This document shows, piece after piece, positions 29,234 through 36,885 of a DNA stretch of 44,577 bases. This DNA comes from Cyanobacteriota bacterium. GTDB taxonomy: Bacteria > Cyanobacteriota > Vampirovibrionia > Gastranaerophilales > UBA9971. The notes beneath the pieces are model-generated. The model made no database searches, had not been told where the DNA came from, and saw only the letters and a program-made list of their open reading frames with translations. Within the stretch, counting starts at the first letter, position 1. Each line of letters begins with the position of its first letter. The stretch is taken from positions 1-44,577 of the forward strand of contig JAKLDH010000008.1 in assembly GCA_022703625.1 (NCBI GenBank), in the 5' to 3' direction. The translations under genes were made by a program, and so were the position numbers.

Positions 29234-30307
29234 ATGGAAAATTTTTTTAATAAAGATTATTTAAAAAAAAAGATTCAGAAATCCGTTGAAAATTCTGAAT
29301 CGGAGCTTCTTTTGGAAGAGAAAATTAATATTGTTTTTGATCAAAATTATTACGACGAAACTCTGAAAAATTACCTTAAAATCCTCGAATCAGAACCTGA
29401 TAACATTGAAGTTATCGTCAATACCGGCTGTATTTCGTTTTTAAAAGGCGAAGAAGAAAAAGCGGAACAATATTTTCATAAAGCGAAAAAATTGGACCCT
29501 GACAATTATCTTGTGTATTTGAATATTGCAAATTTGTATTTTGAAAAAACCAAATATGAAAAAGCAATTTTATATTTAAAAAAAGCTTTAGACCTTTCGC
29601 CGAATAATCCTGAAATTTATGCGTTATTAGGAGCGGCTTTTTATGAAATTAAAAAACATGAAGAAGCTTTAAAATATTATAATAAAGCGATAAAACTTAA
29701 CCCGCAAAAACAGGAATATATTATTAATCTGGCAAATATTTATCAGGAAACAGAAGATTATCAAAATGCCGCTGTTTTATATGAAAAAAGCGTTGCGCTG
29801 GACAAAAAAGATTATAAATCATTAATTTGTCTGGGCAATGCGTATTCAGAACTAAATAAATTTGAAAAAGCGTTTGATTGTTTTGAAAAAGCGATCGCCT
29901 TAAAACCCGATTATTATAAAGTTTATTTATGTTATGGAATTTCAAAATCAAACTATGGCAAGCCTGATGAGGCTGTGGAAAAATATAAAAAAGCGCTGTC
30001 ATTAAACCTCGGCGATGAAAAAATTTATATTATTCTGGCTAATACACTTGTTGAAAAAAACTCTTATGATGAAGCTATAGAGTATTATAAAAAAGCGATT
30101 GAACTTAATAATAAAAATATCACAGCGCATATTGCCCTTGGGAACACGCTTATTTTAAAGGGAAATATTAAAGAATCCATATATTATTACCGCATTGCAA
30201 CGTTTTTGGAACCGGCAAATATAAAAATCAGACATATTTATGAGGAAGCTTTAGAAGAATATGCTTCCAGTACAATTAAAAAAATTACTGAGGAGGATGA
30301 TAAATGA
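29234..30307 (+). CDS. Tetratricopeptide-repeat protein
   Basis: A 357-residue protein consisting almost wholly of about eight 34-residue TPR units from about residue 35 to 340 (for example YLNIANLYFEKTKYEKAILY, AYSELNKFEKAFDCFEKAIA, ALGNTLILKGNIKESIYYYR). No signal peptide. It should form a superhelical docking scaffold. Its stop codon overlaps the start of the Tic20-like gene (ATGA at 30304-30307), and GGAGG lies in its last codons, so the two proteins are translationally coupled and may act together at the membrane. The start lacks a clear Shine-Dalgarno site. Confidence 0.85.
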   Translation: MENFFNKDYLKKKIQKSVENSESELLLEEKINIVFDQNYYDETLKNYLKILESEPDNIEVIVNTGCISFLKGEEEKAEQYFHKAKKLDPDNYLVYLNIANLYFEKTKYEKAILYLKKALDLSPNNPEIYALLGAAFYEIKKHEEALKYYNKAIKLNPQKQEYIINLANIYQETEDYQNAAVLYEKSVALDKKDYKSLICLGNAYSELNKFEKAFDCFEKAIALKPDYYKVYLCYGISKSNYGKPDEAVEKYKKALSLNLGDEKIYIILANTLVEKNSYDEAIEYYKKAIELNNKNITAHIALGNTLILKGNIKESIYYYRIATFLEPANIKIRHIYEEALEEYASSTIKKITEEDDK

Positions 30308-30729
30308 GATCGTACAAAAGTTATAGAACTTATGTTTCTTATATAACCATGCAGGATAAAATATTTAGCTGTTTATCATGTTTAACTTACGGGCTAACAG
30401 GATTTCTATGGATTATTATTTCTCATCTTCGAGGACAAAGCCTTTCTTCGTTTGCGAGATTCCATGTTTTTCAGTCTATATTTGTGTTTATAGCAATTTA
30501 TGTTGTCGGGCTAATTTTAAATATTCTTTTAGGCATTGTTCAAATAATGCCTTTTATCGGCGCTTTTATTATAAACATCGTTTATTTTTTAAAAGGCTAT
30601 CCTTTAATTTTCGGACTTTCAGCGATTCCGCTGTTAATTCAGGGGCTTTCCATCTACATGGCTGTTTCTGCGTTTTTAGGCAAATACGCAGAAATTCCCG
30701 GCGTTTCTGAAACTGTGCGCAAAATGTAA
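30304..30729 (+). CDS. Tic20-like integral membrane protein
   Basis: A 141-residue protein with about four membrane helices. It resembles cyanobacterial Tic20 (related to the chloroplast inner-envelope import channel component): MQDKIFSCLSCLTYGL near the start, FARFHVFQSIFVFIA in the middle (Tic20 has a similar RF-x3-Q segment) and the C-terminal GKYAEIPGVSE, a characteristic ending of the cyanobacterial family. The role of bacterial Tic20 is unsettled. The ATG at 30304 overlaps the TPR gene; an internal ATG at 30349 would fit the family start also. Confidence 0.7.
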   Translation: MRSYKSYRTYVSYITMQDKIFSCLSCLTYGLTGFLWIIISHLRGQSLSSFARFHVFQSIFVFIAIYVVGLILNILLGIVQIMPFIGAFIINIVYFLKGYPLIFGLSAIPLLIQGLSIYMAVSAFLGKYAEIPGVSETVRKM

Positions 30730-30756
30730 TACTTTAATGCCAACTTGCAATTCATA

Positions 30757-30958
30757 TTGTCATTGCGAGCGTGGCAGTCTATCCGGCTAACAATGCATTT
30801 TGTCCAAAAAGGTTATACCAATTCGCATTCAATCGAGTATTATTTATTTGATGTATTTTTCGGCGGCAGAGCCGCCGAAAAATACATCAAATTTTCACTC
30901 CCTCCCCTAGAGGGGAGGGTTGGGGAGGGGTGATTTAATACTACATTGATTGCAACTT
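30757..30958. repeat. Composite intergenic repeat with 21-bp hairpin
   Basis: A GTCATTGCGAGCG fragment (about 30768-30780) leads into TTATACCAATTCG (30825-) and a perfect hairpin at about 30849-30891 (arm core GATGTATTTTTCGGCGGC, AGA loop). Then come CCTCCCCTAGAGGGGAGGG and the tail shared with 167-193. Located between the convergent Tic20-like gene and alaS. Confidence 0.75.
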
Positions 30959-30971
30959 GGTATTAGATTGC

Positions 30972-33626
30972 CTATTTTTTTAATGATTGATAAAGCTTTT
31001 CAATAGCATCATCAAGACATGAAACTTCTGAAGCTCCTGCTTGCGCAAAATTTAAACGACCGCCGCCTTTTCCGCCGCATTTTTGGGCGACTTCATTCAC
31101 AAGCTGACCGGCATTATATCCCTTTTGAACAAAATCATCTGAAACCTTGCATATAATAGAAATTTTTTCGTCCGCCACAGAAGCAACCAGAACAATACCG
31201 TTTCCCAGCTTGTCAGCGGTCTTTTCAACCATCTCTTTTAAAGCTTTTGGAGCTATTCCGTCTGCTCTTGCAATTAGAAGTTTCCCTCCTTCAATATTTT
31301 CAGCTTGTTCAAATAATGAACCCGCTTTGTTTCCGGCGATTTCAGCTTCAAGAGTTTCAATTTTCTTTTGTTGGATGAAAATTTCTTCCTGTAATTTTTC
31401 AATCCTTGCAGGGGTTTGGGCTGGAGGTGTTTTCAGTTTTTTGCAAATTTGCTCCATCGTCTTTACATAGTCGTTTAGATGCTCAAAAGCCTTTTGTCCG
31501 CATACAAGCTCTATCCTGCGAGTGCCTGCGGCAATCGCTCCTTCTGAAACTATCTTGCAAAGACGGACTTCAGACGTGGATTTTGCATGTGTACCGCCGC
31601 AAAGCTCTTTGCTTATGTTATCTATTACCACCATTCTGACTTTATCGCCGTATTTTTCGCCGAATAAAGCTGTAGCCCCCAATTTTCTGGCTTCTTCAGG
31701 AGAGGTTTCAATTACTTCTCTTTTATAGTCTGCTTCTATCCAGTTATTAATTAAGGATTCGATTTTATCAAGCTCTTCTTGGGTAACAGCTCTGTCAAAA
31801 CTAAAGTCAAAACGTGTTCTATCCGGTTCAACCTGTGAACCAGCCTGGGCAACACTATCTCCAAGAACTTTTCTTAACGCTGACTGCAATAAATGCGCGC
31901 TTGTATGATGCGCCATTATCTGTTTTCTTCTTTTTTCATCAACTTTTGCGTTGATTACATCCTCTTTTTTAGCTTCCCCTTCTGATATTTTAACTTTATG
32001 TATAAATAAATCATTAAATTTAATTGTGTTTAACACTTCAGCTTTAAATTTATGCCCTTCTATAAAGCCTGTATCGCCGACCTGACCGCCGGATTCCCCA
32101 TAAAAAGGCGTTTTGTCAAGAATAATCTCTGCAAGATCGCCTTCTTCAAGAGATTCTGTTGTATGCCCGTCTTTAATTATTTCTTTTATCACGCAACCTA
32201 AAACTTTGGTTAATTCATAGCCAAGAAACTCTGTTACGCCGATTTTTTGCAGGATATCGTTATATACAAGGTCATCCGTGAGCTTTACCGCTACATGAGC
32301 CTGCCTTGCCCGCTCTTTTTGCTCTTTCATTTCTTTATTAAAGCCTTCTATATCGACTTTAAACCCTTTTTCCTGAGCCATTTCAACTGTCAATTCCAGC
32401 GGAAAACCAAAAGTATCATATAATTTAAAAGCATTTTCTCCGGAAATTATTTTTTCATGCTCTGTTTTAAATATAATTTCATCAAGAAGCTTTTCACCTC
32501 TGTCTAAGGTGTTATTAAATCTTTCTTCTTCACGTTTTATAGTGGAAATCACTTTTTCTCTGTTAGTTTTTAGCTCAGGATAAGTTTCTTTGTAATTTTC
32601 TATAATTGTATCAACGATTTTATATAAAAAAGGGAGCTCGATTCCAAGAAGTTTGCCATGCCTTAAAGCCCTTCTCATAATCATTCTTAAGACATAATTT
32701 CTGCCTTCATTGCCTGGAATTAATCCGTCAGAGATTAAAAAAGTTACGCAGCGGGCATGGTCTGTAATTATTCGCAAGCTAACATCATCTTTTTTGTTGT
32801 CTTTATATTTTTTGCCTGAAAGCAAAGTTACTTTTTCAAGAATCGGCAGGATTAAATCAGTTTCAAAAGTTGAAGATAAGCCGTTTACAACCATTGTAAT
32901 TCTTTCAAGTCCCATTCCCGTGTCTACGTTTTTCTTTTCAAGCGGTGTAAAGTTTCCTTCTTCGTCTTTATTGAGTTCCATAAACACAAGATTCCATATT
33001 TCCACGAATCTGTCGCAATCACAGCCTTTATCTATGCCACAGTTGTCTGAGCATGCATATTTTTCGCCTAAATCAAAATGGATTTCGGAGCATGGACCGC
33101 AAGGACCTGTTGGACCAGGGGGTCCCCAGAAATTATCTTTCTTTCCTTTTCTTATAATTCTTTCTGCCGGAACGCCAACGTCTTCTTTCCAGATTTCAAA
33201 GGATTCATCGTCTGTTTCGTATATTGTAATCCAGAGCTTGTCTTTATCAAGTTTTAAATAATTGGTAACAAAGTCCCATGACCAGGGAATAATCTCTTTT
33301 TTAAAGTAATCGCCGAAGCTAAAATTGCCGAGCATTTCAAAAAATGTGTGGTGGCGGGGGGTTCTTCCCACGTTTTCTATGTCGGAATCCTTGCCTCCGG
33401 CTCTTGCGCATTTTTGGACAGTTACTGCTCTCGGGGGATTTGGCGGGGCTTCATAGCCCAGAAAAACCGGCACAAATTGAAGCATGCCAGCCGTTGTAAG
33501 CATAACCGTGGGGTTTTCAGGAATCAATCCCGAACTTTTCAAGTGTATATGGTTATGTTTATCTTTAAAAAACTCTATAAACTTATTTCTTATTTCTTTT
33601 CCCGTTAAAGCGGCAGTCTTATTCAT
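30972..33626 (-). CDS. alaS: Alanyl-tRNA synthetase
   Basis: An 884-residue class II synthetase charging tRNA-Ala. The catalytic domain begins IRNKFIEFFKDKHNH and has RAVTVQKCARAGGKDSDIEN and HHTFFEMLGNFSFGDYFK. The editing domain carries the zinc site HTSAHLL and CGGTHA. The C-terminal C-Ala domain ends GGKGGGRLNFAQAGA. All parts are present and the length is normal. AAGGGA precedes the ATG. A promoter is suggested at 33662-33691 (minus). Single gene. Confidence 0.97.
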   Translation of the reverse strand: MNKTAALTGKEIRNKFIEFFKDKHNHIHLKSSGLIPENPTVMLTTAGMLQFVPVFLGYEAPPNPPRAVTVQKCARAGGKDSDIENVGRTPRHHTFFEMLGNFSFGDYFKKEIIPWSWDFVTNYLKLDKDKLWITIYETDDESFEIWKEDVGVPAERIIRKGKKDNFWGPPGPTGPCGPCSEIHFDLGEKYACSDNCGIDKGCDCDRFVEIWNLVFMELNKDEEGNFTPLEKKNVDTGMGLERITMVVNGLSSTFETDLILPILEKVTLLSGKKYKDNKKDDVSLRIITDHARCVTFLISDGLIPGNEGRNYVLRMIMRRALRHGKLLGIELPFLYKIVDTIIENYKETYPELKTNREKVISTIKREEERFNNTLDRGEKLLDEIIFKTEHEKIISGENAFKLYDTFGFPLELTVEMAQEKGFKVDIEGFNKEMKEQKERARQAHVAVKLTDDLVYNDILQKIGVTEFLGYELTKVLGCVIKEIIKDGHTTESLEEGDLAEIILDKTPFYGESGGQVGDTGFIEGHKFKAEVLNTIKFNDLFIHKVKISEGEAKKEDVINAKVDEKRRKQIMAHHTSAHLLQSALRKVLGDSVAQAGSQVEPDRTRFDFSFDRAVTQEELDKIESLINNWIEADYKREVIETSPEEARKLGATALFGEKYGDKVRMVVIDNISKELCGGTHAKSTSEVRLCKIVSEGAIAAGTRRIELVCGQKAFEHLNDYVKTMEQICKKLKTPPAQTPARIEKLQEEIFIQQKKIETLEAEIAGNKAGSLFEQAENIEGGKLLIARADGIAPKALKEMVEKTADKLGNGIVLVASVADEKISIICKVSDDFVQKGYNAGQLVNEVAQKCGGKGGGRLNFAQAGASEVSCLDDAIEKLYQSLKK

Positions 33627-33661
33627 CTAAAAAATCCCTTTTATTTACTCTTTAAGGTTAT

Positions 33662-33691
33662 ATTATAACTTAATCAGCCATACTCAACCAA
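33662..33691 (-). promoter_or_regulatory. Candidate alaS promoter
   Basis: On the minus strand TTGGTT (complement of 33686-33691), an 18-base spacer and TATAAT (complement of 33662-33667) predict a short leader of about 28 nt. Confidence 0.4.
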
Positions 33692-33737
33692 TAAACAATG
33701 TAAATTTAAAGGGATTTTTTAATATTTTATTTAATAA

Positions 33738-34004
33738 TTATTTGGATTCGCTACCTTTAACCATTTGGAAGAAATCCATGGCATCCTGTACATTTATTTG
33801 CCCGTCTTTATTAAAATCAAAAATGCTGTTATCTGTAGGACTTTTAGCCTGCGCTTCGCCTTGAGGTTGCGCTTGTGCTTGACCGGCTTTTTCAGATTTG
33901 CCAGCCCCGTCAATTGCTCCGCCAAGTTGTGATCCCACTGCAGCTCCAGCAGGACCTCCTAAACAAAGTCCAGCGGCTCCACCAATTAATGATCCAATTC
34001 CCAT
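33738..34004 (-). CDS. Glycine-zipper mini-protein with one EF-hand/dockerin-type loop
   Basis: An 88-residue protein in three parts: a Gly/Ala-rich hydrophobic segment (about 3-33, GSLIGGAAGLCLGGPAGAAV) able to insert into a membrane, an Ala/Gln/Lys linker (AQAQPQGEAQAK), and a C-terminal Ca-binding-type loop DFNKDGQINVQD followed by AMDFFQMV. The loop has the D-x-N-x-D-G-x-I-x3-D spacing of EF-hands and dockerins. A purine-rich GAGGGAGAGAG lies before the ATG. A membrane-linked calcium-responsive role is possible but not shown. Confidence 0.7.
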   Translation of the reverse strand: MGIGSLIGGAAGLCLGGPAGAAVGSQLGGAIDGAGKSEKAGQAQAQPQGEAQAKSPTDNSIFDFNKDGQINVQDAMDFFQMVKGSESK

Positions 34005-34170
34005 AATTCTCTCTCCCTCTTTCTTAACTGTAATACCCTAAAACCTCTTTGTTATATTTTTATAAAAACAATCATTTTGAGTTAATTGTTACGTCTATAT
34101 ATTCCGTAAATATAAAAATTAATAATACTTAACATGTTTTTTTAATGGGTAACTGCTCAGGTGTCTATTC

Positions 34171-34357
34171 TGTCATTGCGAGCGATAGCGAAGCAATCTT
34201 CCAGCAAGCTATAAAAGCAATAAAAACATTTAATTTCGTTTAAAGTTTTTATACAAAAATTTTTTTATTGATGAATTTTAGCTAAAATTCATCAATGGAA
34301 GATTGCTTCGGAACAGGTTAACCGTTTATAATCCTGAATTTATGCCTCGCAATGACA
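34171..34357. repeat. Palindromic repeat (GTCATTGCGAG family), full copy
   Basis: The ends are TGTCATTGCG and CGCAATGACA. Inside, GAAGCAATCTTCC is matched by GGAAGATTGCTTC, and at 34267-34296 lies a perfect 30-bp palindrome. Fragments of the same family are at 2543-2590 and 30768-30800. The flanking 34005-34170 and 34358-34478 are AT-rich and show no gene. Confidence 0.75.
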
Positions 34358-34478
34358 GCTACATGCTTAGTGGCATTGAATTTCACGAAAAACACGATGA
34401 TCCCTTTTTAAGATTGGTATAGAACAAAAAAAGCGTTTAAGTTAAACTTAAAAAAGAGGAGTAAAAGGATTTTAAATT

Positions 34479-35711
34479 ATGCATAAAGATGACGTTATTG
34501 TAATGATTTTAGCCGGAGGTGAAGGGAAAAGACTTTACCCGCTTACTAAAGACAGAGCAAAGCCGGCAGTGCCTTTTGGCGGACGCTATAGAATTATTGA
34601 TTTTGTAATGAATAATTTTATTAATTCAGGCTTTTATAAAATAAAAATTTTGACGCAGTTTAAATCAGATTCCCTTAATAAACACATTACCAGAACCTGG
34701 CCCGCTTCGCCGATTACGGGACATTATATTGACCTTGTCCCTGCCCAGATGAGAACAGGCGCAGAGTGGTACAAGGGCACGGCAGACGCAATTTATCAAA
34801 ATAAAAACCTGATTATGGACGAAGATCCTAAATATGTATGCGTTTTTGGCGGCGATCATATTTATAAAATGGAAGTTAACCATATGTTGAAATATCACCG
34901 TAAAAGAGGCGCTGATCTTACTATTTCAGCAATTCCCGTGCCGGTGGAACAAGCTCATGAATTTGGCGTAATGGTGATAAACGAAGACTGGAAGCTTATA
35001 GGTTTTCAGGAAAAACCAAAACAAAATCCCGCAACGATTCCCGGACAACCTGATAAAGTCCTCGCTTCCATGGGAAATTATATTTTTAATAAAGATATTT
35101 TACTCGAAGAAATTATGGCTGACGCCAATAATGAAAATTCAGGGCATGACTTTGGAAATGACATAATTCCTCAAATGGTTAACAGGCTTAATGTTAATGT
35201 TTATGACTTCAGCAGGAATTTTACAAAGGGAATGACCCAGCCGGAATTGGGCTATTGGAAAGATGTAGGATCAATAGACGCTTATTGGCAGGCGAATATG
35301 GATTTATTAGCTCCGCTTCCCGAATTTGATCTGTATAATCAGGATTGGCCCATTAGAACAGAAACCCGTAATTTGCCTCCGGCAAAATTTATCTGGAGGG
35401 AATCAGAGCGTACCGGCATGGCTACCAATTCGCTGGTTTCAGAAGGCTGTGTTATAAGCGGCGGACAAATTGACAGATGCGTTCTTTCTTTTGGCGTTAG
35501 AATAAACAGTTTTTCTCAAGTTGAAGAATCTATAATTTTTGAAAATGTAAATGTGGGAAGATACGCAAAAATAAAAAAATCTATAATTGATAAAGGCGTT
35601 TTTATTCCCCCATATTCTGAAATCGGTTATAATAAAGAAGAAGATAAAGTTAGAGGTTTTTATGTAACTGAGTCAGGAATTACAATAGTGCCTAAAGGAG
35701 CAATTTTATGA
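34479..35711 (+). CDS. glgC: Glucose-1-phosphate adenylyltransferase
   Basis: A 410-residue ADP-glucose pyrophosphorylase that makes ADP-glucose for glycogen from glucose-1-P and ATP. The nucleotide-binding loop LAGGEGKRLYPLTKDRAKPA (about 12-31), GTADAIYQN, VCVFGGDHIYKM and IGFQEKP-type sugar site (LIGFQEKPK) are all visible. The C-terminal left-handed beta-helix (about 300-410) is complete. Overlaps the next gene by four bases (ATGA at 35708). An imperfect palindrome (TTTAAGTTAAACTTAAA, 34436-34452) lies just upstream. Confidence 0.95.
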   Translation: MHKDDVIVMILAGGEGKRLYPLTKDRAKPAVPFGGRYRIIDFVMNNFINSGFYKIKILTQFKSDSLNKHITRTWPASPITGHYIDLVPAQMRTGAEWYKGTADAIYQNKNLIMDEDPKYVCVFGGDHIYKMEVNHMLKYHRKRGADLTISAIPVPVEQAHEFGVMVINEDWKLIGFQEKPKQNPATIPGQPDKVLASMGNYIFNKDILLEEIMADANNENSGHDFGNDIIPQMVNRLNVNVYDFSRNFTKGMTQPELGYWKDVGSIDAYWQANMDLLAPLPEFDLYNQDWPIRTETRNLPPAKFIWRESERTGMATNSLVSEGCVISGGQIDRCVLSFGVRINSFSQVEESIIFENVNVGRYAKIKKSIIDKGVFIPPYSEIGYNKEEDKVRGFYVTESGITIVPKGAIL

Positions 35712-36154
35712 TAGACAAAAAAAAAGTTATTTCATTAATAATAGCCGGAGCATCAGCTTTATTGATAATGTTTGCTTTCAAATTTGCGACGTTTGCTGTT
35801 GCGCCGAAAAAAAACCCTATGCCTTCGGATTATAATACCGGCATTTCCTGGGAAGAAGCCGAAAAAATTAATAAGCCTATAGCCGTACTTTTTTATGTAG
35901 ACTGGTGTAATTATTGCAGAAAATTCGCGCCGGTTTTTGATGATTATAGAAAAAAATACAGTTCGGAATACAACTTTGTTATTGTTAAATCAGACGCGCC
36001 GGAAAATGAAAAAATAGTTAAACAATACTATATTCCAGGTTATCCTACAGTGTATTTAGTAGAAAAAAAGAAAAATAGAAAGAATATAATTGATCCGCAA
36101 AAATATTTTAATAACGAGGAATTTACTCAAGAATTAAAAGATTTTTTGAAATAA
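35708..36154 (+). CDS. Membrane-anchored thioredoxin-fold protein
   Basis: A 148-residue protein with an N-terminal membrane helix (about 8-32, SLIIAGASALLIMFAFKFA) and a thioredoxin domain. The redox pair is DWCNYCRKF (C67, C70), and the cis-Pro loop is IPGYPTVYLV. It probably faces the periplasm and reduces or forms disulfides, or helps cytochrome/envelope protein maturation. The downstream genome neighbourhood contains a Cys-rich surface protein (36886-41265) that could be a client, but that is only a guess. Translationally coupled to glgC. Confidence 0.85.
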   Translation: MIDKKKVISLIIAGASALLIMFAFKFATFAVAPKKNPMPSDYNTGISWEEAEKINKPIAVLFYVDWCNYCRKFAPVFDDYRKKYSSEYNFVIVKSDAPENEKIVKQYYIPGYPTVYLVEKKKNRKNIIDPQKYFNNEEFTQELKDFLK

Positions 36155-36159
36155 GCTGA

Positions 36160-36268
36160 TATTTACAACTTGCGTAGGCTGAATAATGGTATTGCGGGTG
36201 TTTTGCTTTCGGCAAAACACCCGCAAATTAAGGATTTATAAAAAGTATATTTTTATTTCCCTATACCA
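36160..36268. repeat. Family A repeat, partial copy
   Basis: Contains the family A hairpin with arms GCGGGTGTTTTGC / GCAAAACACCCGC (about 36197-36228) and the AAATTAAGGATTTATAAAAA tail, ending CTATACCAAG. Confidence 0.7.
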
Positions 36269-36277
36269 AGTTACTCT

Positions 36278-36451
36278 TTAAAAAGATTCAAAAAATCTTG
36301 AATTTAATCCACCCTGTCCTATTTTAAATTTTATAGACCTCATACACCCGGGACACCTTCCTACATAGGCTGTGCCTTCTTTGTTTATATAAATTCTGTT
36401 GTAAACATTACAACAGCTAAAATGAACACTTATAAATTTTCTTTTTTCCAT
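36278..36451 (-). CDS. 57-residue Cys-rich conserved-type small protein
   Basis: The ATG at 36451 opens a compact protein: EKRKFISVHFSCCNVYNRIY, then INKEGTAYVGRCPGCMR and a basic tail GQGGLNSRFFESF. The paired cysteines (CC and CPGC) suggest a small zinc-ribbon or metal site. It resembles small conserved proteins I recall from Planctomycetes and Cyanobacteria ending RFFE, but I cannot confirm the family. The frame is open further upstream to 36673, but that part is repeat DNA. AGGA lies ten bases before the ATG. Confidence 0.65.
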   Translation of the reverse strand: MEKRKFISVHFSCCNVYNRIYINKEGTAYVGRCPGCMRSIKFKIGQGGLNSRFFESF

Positions 36452-36512
36452 AAAAAAATTATCCTGAACGACAAAATTAATTATACCAATTATTGAAATA
36501 AAAAAGAAATCG

Positions 36513-36729
36513 TTATACCAATACAAATAAGTTTTCGTTAATTTGTTAAAAAACTGATACCTACAGCCCGTGCCGCCCTGCGGGCGGCACGGGCTGGGTA
36601 AGGGTAGAGCGGGTATTTTGGCAAAGCCAAAATACCCGCTAATTAAACAGGGCAATTCAATTCTAAAAAACAAAAAAAATTACAAAAACCATTTTTTTTA
36701 TTTCCTGATTTTTTCAATGATTGGTATAT
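36513..36729. repeat. Family A repeat, second full-length copy
   Basis: Ends are TTATACCAAT (36513-36522) and ATTGGTATA (36720-36728). The two internal hairpins have arms GCCCGTGCCGCCC / GGGCGGCACGGGC and GCGGGTATTTTGGC / GCCAAAATACCCGC, each perfectly paired although different in sequence from the copy at 18752. Confidence 0.85.
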
Positions 36730-36846
36730 AACAATTTTTTTTCAGAACAATATATCTCATAATGATAGATGATGTAATGCGAAATTTTAAAAGTTAATAT
36801 AAAAATGTACTCCTTAGAAGACGACGATACACATATCCCTATTTAG

Positions 36847-36880
36847 CTATGCATTCCTGATTGGAGCATAGCTTTTTTAT
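36847..36880 (+). terminator. Orphan plus-strand intrinsic terminator
   Basis: AGCTATGC and GCATAGCT form a stem, extended inside by TCC/GGA, followed by TTTTTT. The U-run is on the plus strand only. The nearest plus-strand gene ends 700 bp upstream beyond repeats and a minus-strand gene, so the terminated transcript is unexplained; a small RNA starting near 36765 (CATAAT at 36758-36763) is conceivable. Confidence 0.55.
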
Positions 36881-36885
36881 TTGCT

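Noticed and set aside
36452-36673. N-terminal extension of the 57-residue Cys-rich gene to 131 residues
   Set aside because: The extension is translated family A repeat; the ATG at 36451 with AGGA is a better start.
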